64,000 nucleotides of DNA from Reddybacter sp041622675 (GCA_041622675.1 JBFJYH010000008.1:1-64000); one strand, 5' to 3'. Counted from the stretch's first letter, positions 52,985 through 63,082 are shown. Notes: generated by a model from the sequence alone, not told the origin. Program-made: numbers and translations.

Positions 52985-53299
52985 ATGTATAAAATTTGTT
53001 TTTACGTTCCCGAAAGTCATCTTGAAGTCGTAAAAGACGCACTCTTTATTGCCGGTGCCGGGCGTATCGGTAATTATGATCGCTGTAGCTGGCAGTGTCT
53101 GGGTGAAGGGCAGTTTCGGCCCTTAGAGGGGAGCCAGCCAGCGATAGGGCTAAAGGGCACTGTAGAACGGGTGCCAGAATATAAAGTTGAACTGGTCTGT
53201 GCCAGCGAAAATATTCGAGCTGCAATTGTTGCCTTAAGAGCGAGTCATCCTTATGAAGAGCCGGCTTACGATGTGCTTAAAATAAGTGATAACCCTTAA
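52985..53299 (+). CDS. YqfO/NIF3-associated small protein
   Basis: A 104-residue protein equivalent to the insert domain found in NIF3/YqfO proteins: YKICFYVPESHLEVVKDALFIAGAGRIGNYDRCSW and the C-terminal SHPYEEPAYDVLKI. The fold is PII/CutA-like. The catalytic NIF3 halves are absent. Function unknown; the HPYEEPAYDV motif is highly conserved in the family. Confidence 0.8.
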   Translation: MYKICFYVPESHLEVVKDALFIAGAGRIGNYDRCSWQCLGEGQFRPLEGSQPAIGLKGTVERVPEYKVELVCASENIRAAIVALRASHPYEEPAYDVLKISDNP

Positions 53300-53372
53300 G
53301 CCTTTTAAGTTTCTATCAATGACTAATCATTTTATATTTTTTTGATCTACGGCAATTAAATTGTCACCAACA

Positions 53373-53400
53373 ATTGTAAATTTAAGCATCGCCCCCAAAT
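53373..53400 (+). promoter_or_regulatory. Heat-shock (sigma-32-like) promoter of clpB
   Basis: ATTGTAA (53373-53379), a 13-base spacer, then CCCCAAAT (53393-53400). This resembles the sigma-32 form CTTGAAA-N13/14-CCCCATnT. The clpB ATG is 38 bases further on. The fit with a heat-shock gene supports the call. Confidence 0.55.
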
Positions 53401-53437
53401 AGACTGTGAGTTATAAAAGTCCTGATGGAGATGCTCA

Positions 53438-56005
53438 ATGAGACAAGATCGTTTAACTACACAGTTACAAAATGCACTCGGCGAAGCCCAGTCGCTAGCT
53501 GTTGGTCGTGATCATACGGCTATTGAACCCCTGCATTTGGTGCATGCACTGCTGAATCAGCAGGGCGGAGCTGTGCGCCCAATGTTGGGTCAGGCGGGGT
53601 TTGATGTGGCCGGTCTACAGGCTGAACTTAGCAGTAAACTTGAGTCCTTGCCGAAAATTCAAAATCCCACAGGGGATGTGAGTATTTCGCAGGATTTATC
53701 GCGGCTATTAAACCTTGCCGATAAATTAGCACAGCAGCAGGGTGACCAGTTTATTTCTAGCGAGGTTGTACTCCTCTCACTGTTTGATAGCAGTGATGAA
53801 GCCGGTAAATCATTAGCTAAATTCGGAGATAAAAAAAGACTTCAAGAAGTGATTGCTCAAGTCCGCGGTGGTGAGTCAGTCACTGACCCCGAGGCTGAGG
53901 AAAATCGACAGGCCCTCGATAAGTACACCATTGACTTGACCGAGCGCGCCGAGCAGGGAAAACTCGACCCTGTTATTGGTCGTGACGATGAAATTCGCCG
54001 CACTATTCAAGTTTTGCAACGCCGCACCAAAAATAATCCTGTGCTAATAGGCGAGCCCGGTGTCGGTAAAACGGCAATTCTTGAGGGTTTGGCGCAGCGG
54101 ATTATCAACGGCGAAGTGCCCGAAGGTTTGAAAGATAAGCGTGTTTTATCCCTTGATTTAGGGGCTTTATTGGCTGGCGCTAAGTTTCGCGGTGACTTTG
54201 AAGAGCGGCTCAAAGCAGTGCTCAATGAGCTGGGCAAACAGGAAGGCCGCATCATCTTATTTATTGATGAGCTGCACACCATGGTTGGTGCCGGTAAGGC
54301 CGACGGCGCAATGGATGCCGGCAATATGCTTAAGCCCGCATTGGCCCGTGGTGAGTTGCACTGTGTTGGCGCAACCACTTTGAATGAATATCGCCAATAC
54401 ATAGAAAAAGACGCAGCGCTGGAAAGGCGTTTTCAAAAGGTGCTGGTTGATGAGCCCTCTGAAGAAGACACCATTGCCATTTTGCGTGGCCTCAAAGAGC
54501 GCTACGAAGTTCACCACGGCGTTGATATTACTGACTCGGCCATTATTGCCGCGGCTAAATTGTCCCAGCGTTATATAACCGATCGGCAATTGCCCGATAA
54601 AGCGATTGATTTGATTGATGAATCTGCCAGTCGTATTCGTATGGAAATTGACTCTAAACCCGAGGTTATGGACAAGCTCGAGCGACGCTTAATACAGCTT
54701 AAAATCGAGCGCGAGGCAATGAAAAAGGATGAGGATGAAGCCTCTAAAAAACGTCTTGAAAAAATTCAGGACGATATCGCCGATATTGAGCGGGAATTCG
54801 CCGATCTTGAAGAAACCTGGAAAGCAGAAAAGTCTGCGGTACAAGGTTCTGCCCATATTAAAAGTGAGCTCGAGCAGGCGCGTTTAGACCTAGAAACAGC
54901 GAGGCGTAGTGGTAACCTCGAAGAGATGTCGCAGCTGCAATACGGTGTAATTCCCGCGCTCGAAGGTCAATTGGCAGCAGCCGATAATGCTGAAACTCTA
55001 GAGATGACGCTGTTACGCAATAAGGTGACCGAAGAGGAAATCGCCGAGGTCGTTTCCAAATGGACAGGTGTACCTGTGTCGAAAATGCTCGAAGGAGAGC
55101 GTGATAAGCTTCTGCGCATGGAAGACGCGCTGCACGAGCGGGTGATTGGCCAGGATGAAGCCGTCATTGCTGTCGCCAATGCGGTGAGGCGTTCGCGGGC
55201 CGGATTATCCGACCCTAGTCGTCCCAACGGGTCTTTCCTGTTTCTTGGCCCCACAGGGGTGGGTAAGACTGAACTGTGTAAATCGTTGGCTACTTTCTTA
55301 TTTGATAGCGACGAGGCCATGGTGCGTATTGATATGTCAGAGTTTATGGAAAAACACTCTGTTGCACGCTTGGTGGGCGCGCCTCCCGGCTATGTCGGTT
55401 ACGAGGAGGGTGGCTATTTAACTGAAGCCGTTAGACGCCGCCCCTACTCGGTACTACTGCTTGATGAGGTGGAAAAGGCGCATCCTGACGTTTTTAATAT
55501 TCTCTTGCAGGTGCTGGATGATGGCCGCTTAACAGATGGTCAAGGCCGCACGGTCGACTTCCGTAATACAGTCATCGTAATGACCTCTAACTTGGGCTCG
55601 GATATTATTCAGGATCTTTCCGGTGAAGATAACTATGAGTCCATGAAATCAGCTGTGATGAATGTTGTCGGCACGCATTTCCGCCCTGAGTTTATCAACC
55701 GAGTAGACGAAGTGGTGGTCTTCCATCCCCTAGCAAGGGAACAGATTCGCGGTATTGCCGATATTCAAGTTAGCTTACTGCAGTCACGCCTGGCCGATCG
55801 AGAGCTTAGCCTCGAACTCGACGAAGATGTGATGGAAACCATTTGTGAAGCCGGTTTCGATCCGGTTTATGGTGCCCGTCCTTTAAAGCGGGCAATTCAG
55901 CAGTTGCTGGAAAACCCACTGGCCCAAGAGGTTTTGGCGGGCAATTATCATCCAGGTCACGCTATTCGTGTGACCTTGGGCGAGGCGGGTTTGGTTTTTA
56001 AATAA
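53438..56005 (+). CDS. clpB: Disaggregase chaperone ClpB
   Basis: AAA+ unfoldase that rescues aggregated protein with DnaK. An 855-residue protein: N-terminal Clp repeat domain (about 1-145), AAA-1 with GEPGVGKTA, coiled-coil middle domain (about 405-525), AAA-2 with GPTGVGKTE, and the C-terminal D2-small domain. A sigma-32-like promoter lies upstream and a strong terminator downstream. Confidence 0.97.
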   Translation: MRQDRLTTQLQNALGEAQSLAVGRDHTAIEPLHLVHALLNQQGGAVRPMLGQAGFDVAGLQAELSSKLESLPKIQNPTGDVSISQDLSRLLNLADKLAQQQGDQFISSEVVLLSLFDSSDEAGKSLAKFGDKKRLQEVIAQVRGGESVTDPEAEENRQALDKYTIDLTERAEQGKLDPVIGRDDEIRRTIQVLQRRTKNNPVLIGEPGVGKTAILEGLAQRIINGEVPEGLKDKRVLSLDLGALLAGAKFRGDFEERLKAVLNELGKQEGRIILFIDELHTMVGAGKADGAMDAGNMLKPALARGELHCVGATTLNEYRQYIEKDAALERRFQKVLVDEPSEEDTIAILRGLKERYEVHHGVDITDSAIIAAAKLSQRYITDRQLPDKAIDLIDESASRIRMEIDSKPEVMDKLERRLIQLKIEREAMKKDEDEASKKRLEKIQDDIADIEREFADLEETWKAEKSAVQGSAHIKSELEQARLDLETARRSGNLEEMSQLQYGVIPALEGQLAAADNAETLEMTLLRNKVTEEEIAEVVSKWTGVPVSKMLEGERDKLLRMEDALHERVIGQDEAVIAVANAVRRSRAGLSDPSRPNGSFLFLGPTGVGKTELCKSLATFLFDSDEAMVRIDMSEFMEKHSVARLVGAPPGYVGYEEGGYLTEAVRRRPYSVLLLDEVEKAHPDVFNILLQVLDDGRLTDGQGRTVDFRNTVIVMTSNLGSDIIQDLSGEDNYESMKSAVMNVVGTHFRPEFINRVDEVVVFHPLAREQIRGIADIQVSLLQSRLADRELSLELDEDVMETICEAGFDPVYGARPLKRAIQQLLENPLAQEVLAGNYHPGHAIRVTLGEAGLVFK

Positions 56006-56438
56006 TTAACTTTCAGCTAGATCGGCCCCCGGGGTAGGAGTGTCTACAGCGGGGGCTTTTGGGAATTCTGTGATTTAGCCTTGGAGACTAAAAAACCACT
56101 AGCTATAGCCTCTTTGTTTTTCTTTTATTAGGCTGGAGGTGTACTCGAGCCTTGCTTGCCTGCGTTTTTCTGTAAATAACTGCGATCTATTTCGTGGGCA
56201 ATGAGAAGTTATTGGTTAAACCAAAGGCTTATTCTTTACCTGGTTTTAATTTATCAAGTTAAATTCGATTGATCTTCAACACATTTTATAGCGTGATCAT
56301 TATGCAACGGGGTAACGTGAATTTAGGGTTTATTCGCAATGACGAAGTGCGTGGATTAAAGCTTGATAGCCGCAATTGTTGTGACGGTCGTACACTGGTT
56401 TACTTTTTGTCGCCCATATTGTGCTAAGACTGGGGGCG
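56006..56438. other. 433-bp gap between clpB and rnt
   Basis: Contains the clpB terminator at 56025-56060. The rest is AT-rich with several T runs. A 41-codon frame at 56302-56427 has no ribosome binding site and is not called. Confidence 0.5.
56025..56060 (+). terminator. Intrinsic terminator of clpB
   Basis: GCCCCCG (56025-56031) pairs with CGGGGGC (56050-56056), with an inner GTAG/CTAC pair, followed by TTTT. Nineteen bases after the stop. Confidence 0.9.
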
Positions 56439-57104
56439 CTAGGTTGACTTCCAACCGCCCAATTCGCGCCAACGATTAACAATCGTGCAAAATAGTTCCG
56501 CCGTGCGTTCGGCATCGTAGGCAGCGCTATGTGCCTCTTTATTGCTAAAGGGGATGCCGGCTGACTGACATGCCCGTGCCAGTACGGTTTGTCCATAGGC
56601 GAGCCCTCCAAGGGTGGCTGTGTCGAAGCATGAAAAAGGATGGAAGGGGTTGCGCTTAATCTGACTACGGTTGACTGCTGCGTTGACAAAGCCGAGGTCG
56701 AAATGGGCGTTGTGGGCAACGATGACGGCGCGGGTACAGTGGTGTTCACTGACGCTGTGGCGTATTTCCTGGAAAATATCGCGCAGGGCATCTTTTTCGC
56801 TGATCGCATCTCGGTCGGGGTCATCGGGGTTAATACCAGTGAATTCGAGGGCGGCCTCATCACAGACGGTATCGGCGTGGGGGATGACATTGCGCGCAAT
56901 GGTTTTGTCTCGTACCAGTTGGCCCGATCCGTCCATCACCAGAGACACGGCGGCGATTTCTAGCAGGGCGTGTTTGTGACATTCAAAGCCACCGGTTTCT
57001 ACGTCGATCACCACCGGTAGAAAGCCGCGAAAGCGCTCGGCAATAAATTCGCTATTAAAGTCACCCATAGAACCAGCAGCCGACATGCTTACTTCGCTAT
57101 CCAT
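56439..57104 (-). CDS. rnt: Ribonuclease T
   Basis: 3'-5' exoribonuclease that matures tRNA and 5S/23S rRNA ends. A 221-residue DnaQ-fold protein with DEDD residues: D34/E36 in VVIDVETGGF, D in VAHNAHFDLGF and the HSAAYDAERTAELF segment. The ATG at 57104 follows GGAG by six bases; earlier in-frame starts at 57119 and 57116 lie further into pyrC. It overlaps the pyrC end by eight bases, so the two are co-transcribed. Confidence 0.92.
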   Translation of the reverse strand: MDSEVSMSAAGSMGDFNSEFIAERFRGFLPVVIDVETGGFECHKHALLEIAAVSLVMDGSGQLVRDKTIARNVIPHADTVCDEAALEFTGINPDDPDRDAISEKDALRDIFQEIRHSVSEHHCTRAVIVAHNAHFDLGFVNAAVNRSQIKRNPFHPFSCFDTATLGGLAYGQTVLARACQSAGIPFSNKEAHSAAYDAERTAELFCTIVNRWRELGGWKST

Positions 57105-58167
57105 TACTTTCTCCATCAACTACGGCCCATTGTAACGTTTTAGATGCGTAAAAGGGCACCATGAGATCGTCGCCGAGTTGGGTTGTTGCGGGTAGTTGCC
57201 AGGGGCTGCGACGCAGGGTTAATTTTTTTTCATTGACGGGCAAGCCATAAAAGGTGGGGCCGAAATGGCTAGCGAAGTCTTCGAGTTGATCCAATGCGTT
57301 AGCCCGTTCGAAGACTTCGGCATAGAGTTCGATAGCGGCATGGTGTGAATAACAACCAGCGCAACCACAAGCACTTTCTTTTTTGTTTTGCGGGTGAGGA
57401 GCAGAATCGGTGCCGAGAAAAAACTTGCCACTGCCACCGGTCGCCGCCTCAATTAAGGCTTGTTGATGGGTAGAGCGCTTTAAAATGGGCAAGCAATAAT
57501 TGTGGGGGCGAATGCCGCCCGCTAATAAGTCATTACGATTATAGAGCAGGTGTTGGGGTGTGATGGTGGCAGCTATATTATCGCCGCTGCTGGCGACAAA
57601 CTGTGCGCCCTGTGCTGTGGTGATATGTTCGAGCACAATTTTCAAGTGCGGAAACTGGGAGCAGAGGGGAGCAAGAGTACGATCAATAAAGACGGCTTCT
57701 CGGTCAAAAATATCAATGTGCTGGTCGGTCACCTCGCCGTGTAATAAGAGGGGTAAGCCAAGTTTTTCCATACGTTCTAGTACGGTATAAGCTTTTTTTA
57801 TATCGGTGACGCCGGAGTCTGAATTGGTGGTCGCGCCAGCTGGGTAGTATTTAACGGCGTGAATGAAGCCGCTGATAACAGCGCGGTCAATTTCATCGGG
57901 GGGCGTGTTGTCCGTTAAGTACAGCACCATGAGTGGCTGCCAGTCACTGCCTTCAGGGCGAGCGGCAAGAATACGTTGACGATAAACGCCGGCTTGCGCG
58001 GTAGTGGTAACTGGCGGGGCCAAGTTGGGCATCACAATGGCGCGGGCAAAATGGCGAGCGGCATCGCTGACAGTATCGCGTAGGGCGGGACCGTCACGCA
58101 AATGTAGGTGCCAGTCATCGGGCCGAGTAATGGTGAGTATGGAGAGTACGTCGAGAGTGGTAGACAT
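57097..58167 (-). CDS. pyrC: Dihydroorotase
   Basis: Third step of pyrimidine synthesis: carbamoyl-aspartate to dihydroorotate. A 356-residue type II enzyme: zinc ligands H20 and H22 in DWHLHLRDG, the carboxylated K106 in AVKYYPAGATTNSDSGV, LLLHGEVTD, IVLEHITT and TDSAPHPQNKKESACGCAGCY. Transcribed on minus with rnt downstream. Confidence 0.95.
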   Translation of the reverse strand: MSTTLDVLSILTITRPDDWHLHLRDGPALRDTVSDAARHFARAIVMPNLAPPVTTTAQAGVYRQRILAARPEGSDWQPLMVLYLTDNTPPDEIDRAVISGFIHAVKYYPAGATTNSDSGVTDIKKAYTVLERMEKLGLPLLLHGEVTDQHIDIFDREAVFIDRTLAPLCSQFPHLKIVLEHITTAQGAQFVASSGDNIAATITPQHLLYNRNDLLAGGIRPHNYCLPILKRSTHQQALIEAATGGSGKFFLGTDSAPHPQNKKESACGCAGCYSHHAAIELYAEVFERANALDQLEDFASHFGPTFYGLPVNEKKLTLRRSPWQLPATTQLGDDLMVPFYASKTLQWAVVDGESNG

Positions 58168-58329
58168 CGTTTATCGGTGGGCTTGTTGGCTAAATGAAAG
58201 GGGTCATCCTACCGGAAAGTGACCGCGCGGGACAGGCTTCTATCTGCATCGAACGCTATCAAAAAAGTGGTGCAAGGTTTAGAATTTACACTTGCTAGTT
58301 GGCTTCTCAATATTTCTAGGAGATTGTTC

Positions 58330-59541
58330 GTGTCCGATATTAAAAAAGTGGTTTTGGCGTATTCCGGTGGGCTCGATACCTCGGTAATTGTCCGCTGGTT
58401 ACAGGAAACATATCAATGTGAAGTGGTTACCTTCACCGCAGATATTGGACAGGGAGAGGAAGTTGAACCAGCGCGTGCCAAGGCTAAAGCCCTGGGCATT
58501 GAAGAGATCTATATTGATGATTTGCGCGAAGAGTTTGTTCGGGACTTCGTCTACCCCATGTTTCGCGCCAATACGATTTATGAGGGGGAGTACCTACTGG
58601 GAACATCCATTGCGCGACCATTGATTGCTAAACGTTTAATCGAAATTGCTAATGAAACAGGCGCCGATGCTATTTCTCACGGCGCTACTGGCAAGGGTAA
58701 TGATCAAGTGCGTTTTGAATTGGGTGCCTACGCTTTAAAGCCTGGGGTTAAAGTTATTGCACCTTGGCGAGAGTGGGACTTGACCTCTCGCGACACCTTG
58801 ATGGCCTATTGTGCAGAACACAATATCCCCGTTGATTTTTCGTCCAGCAAAAAGAAGTCTCCCTATTCGATGGATGCGAATTTGTTGCATATTTCTTATG
58901 AGGGCGGTGTGCTTGAAGAGCCCTGGGCGGAAGCCGAAGAGTCAATGTGGCGCTGGAGTGTGTCGCCTGAAGTTGCTCCCGATAAACCGCTGTACATGGA
59001 ATTAAGCTTTGAAAAAGGCGATATTGTTGCCATCGACGGCAAGGCCATGACACCGGCTGAGGTGCTGACACTACTTAATAAAGTGGGTGGTGCCAACGGC
59101 ATTGGCCGTGCCGATATTGTCGAAAATCGCTATGTGGGCATGAAGGCGCGAGGCTGTTACGAGACACCGGGCGGCACTATCATGCTTAAGGCTCACCGGG
59201 CTATCGAGTCGATCACCCTCGACCGGGAAGTCGCCCACCTCAAAGATGAATTGATGCCCCGTTATGCCAGCCTGATTTACAACGGCTACTGGTGGTCGCC
59301 AGAGCGAAAAATGTTGCAAACCATGATTGATGAGTCTCAGCAATACGTTAATGGTGTCGTTCGTCTGAAACTTTACAAAGGCAATGTGACTGTTATCGGA
59401 CGCAAATCCGAAAATAGCTTGTTTGATGAGCGCATTGCCACTTTTGATGATGATGCTGGCGCCTATGACCAACAAGATGCAGAGGGCTTTATTAAACTCA
59501 ATGCCCTACGCCTGCGCATTGCGGCTAATAAAAACCGCTAG
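58330..59541 (+). CDS. argG: Argininosuccinate synthase
   Basis: Penultimate step of arginine synthesis: citrulline + aspartate + ATP to argininosuccinate. A 403-residue protein with the ATP loop AYSGGLDTS (10-18), ISHGATGKGNDQVRFE and SPYSMDANLLHISYEGG. The GTG at 58330 has AGGAG 7-8 bases upstream and starts in the usual place; the 58219 extension is unlike the family. The stop lies inside a 10-bp tandem duplication. Confidence 0.96.
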   Translation: MSDIKKVVLAYSGGLDTSVIVRWLQETYQCEVVTFTADIGQGEEVEPARAKAKALGIEEIYIDDLREEFVRDFVYPMFRANTIYEGEYLLGTSIARPLIAKRLIEIANETGADAISHGATGKGNDQVRFELGAYALKPGVKVIAPWREWDLTSRDTLMAYCAEHNIPVDFSSSKKKSPYSMDANLLHISYEGGVLEEPWAEAEESMWRWSVSPEVAPDKPLYMELSFEKGDIVAIDGKAMTPAEVLTLLNKVGGANGIGRADIVENRYVGMKARGCYETPGGTIMLKAHRAIESITLDREVAHLKDELMPRYASLIYNGYWWSPERKMLQTMIDESQQYVNGVVRLKLYKGNVTVIGRKSENSLFDERIATFDDDAGAYDQQDAEGFIKLNALRLRIAANKNR

Positions 59542-59556
59542 TCGTTGCTAGTCGTC
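59537..59556. repeat. 10-bp tandem duplication containing the argG stop codon
   Basis: GCTAGTCGTT (59537-59546) followed by GCTAGTCGTC (59547-59556), nine of ten identical; the first copy carries the argG TAG. Confidence 0.7.
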
Positions 59557-60107
59557 AAAATAGGCTTTGTGGTGTCTGTGTAGTGGCTTAGCCTTGATCC
59601 GAGAACTATCCATCATCGCTGGCACCTGTCTTTTTAAATGTGGGCTAAGCTCTCCCCACTCTCTATTGATTTGTCATTAAAGAAAGGATCAAAAGGAATA
59701 TTATTGATGGCGTGATGTTATTGAGGCGAGAACGTTTTTTATACTAAAAACCTCGCACAAATCTTTAGCATTTATCCGCGCCAAACGTAAAAGACAGTTT
59801 GTAGGTACGATATTTTGGGTTATCGACAGGGGGAAAGCAGAAAACAATCCTTTTGAATTTATCTCCCAGTTGTATTTAACACACTGATAGATAATACCGG
59901 TTTGCAGTTGAAGAACTGGGCACTCACCCCTAACGATAAGTGCTCTACTTCAATTGCCCAATCTATAGTTTTGTTCAAGAAAAATTGCACTGCGAAAAGA
60001 CTATCCTGCCAGCTTAATCGCAGAGAGACCAAAGCAATCGATAAAGAATTGAAAAACATTACGCTTGTTAAAAAGTAAAACGAATAGGTACAAATAAGGA
60101 TTCTAAA
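59542..60107. other. 566-bp gap between argG and prfC
   Basis: The longest non-coding stretch in the window. It has an imperfect hairpin near argG (GCTTAGCC 59586-59593 with GGCTAAGC 59643-59650, extended by AGTGG/CCACT), which may end argG transcription. A plus-strand frame of 58 codons from a TTG at 59902 to 60078 and a minus-strand frame at 59859-60059 have no family features. The rest is AT-rich sequence leading to prfC. Confidence 0.5.
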
Positions 60108-61697
60108 GTGTCAGCAGTTAAGCAATTTTTTAATAAAATCGATAAGCGAAGGACGTTTGCTATCATCTCGCACCCGGATGCGGGTAAGACCACAATGACA
60201 GAGAAAATGTTGTTGTTTGGTAATGCGATTCAGGTTGCGGGTACAGTAAAGGGCAAAAAGAGTGAGCGCCACGCCACCTCTGACTGGATGGCGATGGAAA
60301 AGGAGAGGGGCATTTCGGTGACTTCCTCTGTCATGCAGTTTCCCTATAATGACTGCACCGTTAACTTGCTCGATACACCGGGGCATGGTGACTTTTCTGA
60401 GGATACTTACCGGACACTAACAGCTGTTGACTCAGTGTTGATGATGATTGATGGCGCCAAGGGTGTGGAAGATCGCACCATCAAGCTGATGGATGTCTGC
60501 CGTCTGCGTAACACACCTATTCTGACCTTTATCAATAAAATGGATCGTGAGGTGCGCGAGCCTATCGATGTCCTCGATGAAGTCGAAACAGTACTGAAAA
60601 TTAATGCTGCGCCAATCAACTGGCCTCTGGGAATGGGTAAGGCCTTTAAAGGCGCTTATGATCTCTACCAGGACAAAATTCATGTCTACCAACAGGGGCA
60701 GGGCAGCCAGTTACCTGACGATGTGCAAATTGACGGCCTCGACTCCGCGGCGGCGCGGGAATTACTGGGGTTTGATTACGAACGTATTTGTGAGGAAATC
60801 GAACTGGTTCGAGGGGCAACCAATACTTTTGATATCGAAGCCTATCTGAATGGCACCTTGACGCCAGTATTTTTTGGCACGGCACTGGGTAATTTTGGTG
60901 TGCGCGAGATGCTAAATCACTTCGTGCAATGGGCGCCAGCACCGCTGGGCCGAGATACGACTGAACGCCATGTAGAGGCGACTGAAGAGCCCTTAACAGG
61001 CTTTGTTTTCAAAATTCAGGCCAATATGGATCCTCGTCATCGCGATCGAATTGCCTTTATGCGGATTTGTTCGGGAACATACCGACAAGGGATGAAGATG
61101 CGCCATGTGCGCATTAACAAAGATATTAAAATTGCCGATGCTGTGAGTTTTCTCGCCGGTGAACGCAGTAGCGTATCGGAAGCCATTGCCGGCGATATTA
61201 TTGGTTTACACAATCATGGCAGTATACAAATCGGCGATACGTTTACTGAGGGGGAGGCGCTTAAATTTACCGGTATCCCCCATTTTGCGCCGGAGCTTTT
61301 TCGTGTGATAAGGTTAAAAGATCCATTAAAAATGAAGCAGCTACATAAAGGTTTGAAACAGCTTTCTGAAGAAGGGTCAACACAAGTGTTCTACCCTAAA
61401 CAAAACAATAACATTGTTGTGGGTGCCGTTGGGCAATTGCAATATGAAGTGGTTGCCTACCGCCTGAAAGATGAATACGGCGTAGAAGCTATCTATGAAC
61501 CGGTCAATATCTACACTGCCCGTTGGGTTGATAGCGATGATGAAAAAAGTCTCGAAGCCTTTAAACGCAAAGCCGCTGATAACCTGGCTATTGATGGTGG
61601 CGGTCATCTCACATACCTCGCGCCGACACGCGTCAACTTAAGTCTGGCCATTGAACGGCATCCAGAAATCGAGTTCTTTTCGACCCGTGAGCATTAA
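60108..61697 (+). CDS. prfC: Peptide chain release factor 3
   Basis: GTPase that recycles RF1 and RF2 from the ribosome. A 529-residue EF-G-like protein: G1 SHPDAGKTT, G3 DTPGHGDFSEDTYRTL, G4 NKMDRE, then the RF3-specific C-terminal region (LGNFGVREMLNHFV and HIEFFST-type end). GTG start with AAGGA seven bases upstream. Confidence 0.95.
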   Translation: MSAVKQFFNKIDKRRTFAIISHPDAGKTTMTEKMLLFGNAIQVAGTVKGKKSERHATSDWMAMEKERGISVTSSVMQFPYNDCTVNLLDTPGHGDFSEDTYRTLTAVDSVLMMIDGAKGVEDRTIKLMDVCRLRNTPILTFINKMDREVREPIDVLDEVETVLKINAAPINWPLGMGKAFKGAYDLYQDKIHVYQQGQGSQLPDDVQIDGLDSAAARELLGFDYERICEEIELVRGATNTFDIEAYLNGTLTPVFFGTALGNFGVREMLNHFVQWAPAPLGRDTTERHVEATEEPLTGFVFKIQANMDPRHRDRIAFMRICSGTYRQGMKMRHVRINKDIKIADAVSFLAGERSSVSEAIAGDIIGLHNHGSIQIGDTFTEGEALKFTGIPHFAPELFRVIRLKDPLKMKQLHKGLKQLSEEGSTQVFYPKQNNNIVVGAVGQLQYEVVAYRLKDEYGVEAIYEPVNIYTARWVDSDDEKSLEAFKRKAADNLAIDGGGHLTYLAPTRVNLSLAIERHPEIEFFSTREH

Positions 61698-61919
61698 TTA
61701 GCAAGGAACTATTGACAACTTTTTCGCCTGTACTCTGACAACACACGTTGACTAAAGTACCCTAATACTGTTTTACCCGACATGGCTAATTAATGGCTTC
61801 TACAATCACCTTGGGTAGTGCTTCGATAACCAGAAAAAGAGTGCAGGCCTCATGGGAAATATTTTATAAAATGGACGCTATACTGCAAGTCTTATAAAAA
61901 AGCCCTATTAAAAAAGCCC

Positions 61920-63080
61920 ATGAGAAAAAAGACGCGTATCAATATGGTTGAGCGAGCCTTTGAATTGCTCGATAACAACGAGACAACGCGGGTTGATGAT
62001 ATATATTTGAGCCCCGTTACTTCCTATACCTGCAAAGACTGGCTGGCTCAGGAAAAAGAAATTTTATTTAAGAATTATCCTTTGCTAGCAGCTTTTTCCT
62101 GTGATTTGCCCAAATCTGGCGATTTTCTTACTAACGATGACAGCGGTGTGCCGATTTTGTTAGTCCGAGACAAGATTGGCGGCATTAATGCTTTTTATAA
62201 CACGTGCCGCCATCGTGGCTCCCAATTAGTTATGGGTTGTGGTCGCGCTCAATCGGGGTTGACATGCCCCTACCATGCCTGGACTTACGACTTTACCGGC
62301 GATCTTAAAGTGGTGCCCGATGGGGTGAGTTTTCCGGGTGTTGATAAAGCAGCCTATGGTTTAGTCAAGCTGCCAGTGGTAGAAAAATATGGCATGATCT
62401 GGGTGTGCCCGACCTCCGGAAAGGAGTTTGATATTGACGAGCAATTGGGTGGACGGGACAGTGACTTAGTCGACGATTTACAAAGCTATCAGTTTGAAAA
62501 TTACCACCCCTACGCCCAGCGCCGTTTACACTGCAAAATGAACTGGAAGCTAATGCTCGATACTTTTCTCGAGCCCTACCATTTTGCGCCGCTGCACGCG
62601 ACCACAGTTGCCCCCTTGCTCTACCACAACTTCTGTTTGCTCGACACCTATGGACAAAATCTACGCGAGGCGGTAATCCGTAAATCCATTGATAAACAAC
62701 GTGATCAACCCAAAGAGAGCTGGGATATTCTGCCCGACTCGGCTCTGGTTTATTTGCTCTTTCCGAATTCCGGTTTAGTGATGCAACGCGATCACGTTGA
62801 ACTTTGGCGCTCCTATCCACTGGACGGTAAGCCCAACGAATGCATAGTACAAATGGACTACTATATTCCCGAACCCGCTGAAACGGCGTCGGCGAAAGAC
62901 CATTGGGAGCGCAATATGGACCTGGCAGTACGCACCGTTCTTGAAGAAGATATTCCAGGGGTCGAGGGCATCCAAAAAGGTTTGCGCAGTGGCGCCATTA
63001 GCCACAGTACCTTTGGCCGCAATGAACCCGCGCTGATTCACTTTCAGAGAGAAGTGGCTAAAGCCATTGGTCGTGATTAA
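61920..63080 (+). CDS. Rieske ring-hydroxylating oxygenase, alpha subunit
   Basis: A 386-residue oxygenase. Rieske [2Fe-2S] ligands C96-x-H98 and C116-x2-H119 (CRHRG, CPYHAW) lie in the N-terminal domain. The mononuclear iron site is in the SRPBCC domain: DTFLEPYHFAPLH gives H221 and H226 with D214 as bridge, and a third acidic ligand in EEDIPGVEGIQKGL. The protein activates O2 to hydroxylate or demethylate an aromatic, steroid or quaternary-amine substrate. No reductase or ferredoxin gene is adjacent. The start is uncertain (61920 or 61944). Confidence 0.88.
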   Translation: MRKKTRINMVERAFELLDNNETTRVDDIYLSPVTSYTCKDWLAQEKEILFKNYPLLAAFSCDLPKSGDFLTNDDSGVPILLVRDKIGGINAFYNTCRHRGSQLVMGCGRAQSGLTCPYHAWTYDFTGDLKVVPDGVSFPGVDKAAYGLVKLPVVEKYGMIWVCPTSGKEFDIDEQLGGRDSDLVDDLQSYQFENYHPYAQRRLHCKMNWKLMLDTFLEPYHFAPLHATTVAPLLYHNFCLLDTYGQNLREAVIRKSIDKQRDQPKESWDILPDSALVYLLFPNSGLVMQRDHVELWRSYPLDGKPNECIVQMDYYIPEPAETASAKDHWERNMDLAVRTVLEEDIPGVEGIQKGLRSGAISHSTFGRNEPALIHFQREVAKAIGRD

Positions 63081-63082
63081 GC

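Noticed and set aside
56302..56427. 41-codon frame between clpB and rnt
   Set aside because: No ribosome binding site, and it could only be judged with comparative data.
56330..56899. 189-residue minus-strand frame overlapping rnt
   Set aside because: The RNase T frame carries all DEDD residues; this is a shifted-frame shadow.
59859..60059. 66-residue minus-strand frame between argG and prfC
   Set aside because: No ribosome binding site and no domain; an antisense reading of the same AT-rich stretch.
59902..60078. 58-codon plus-strand frame with a TTG start upstream of prfC
   Set aside because: Weak start, no family resemblance and no neighbour support. Kept as part of the unexplained gap.
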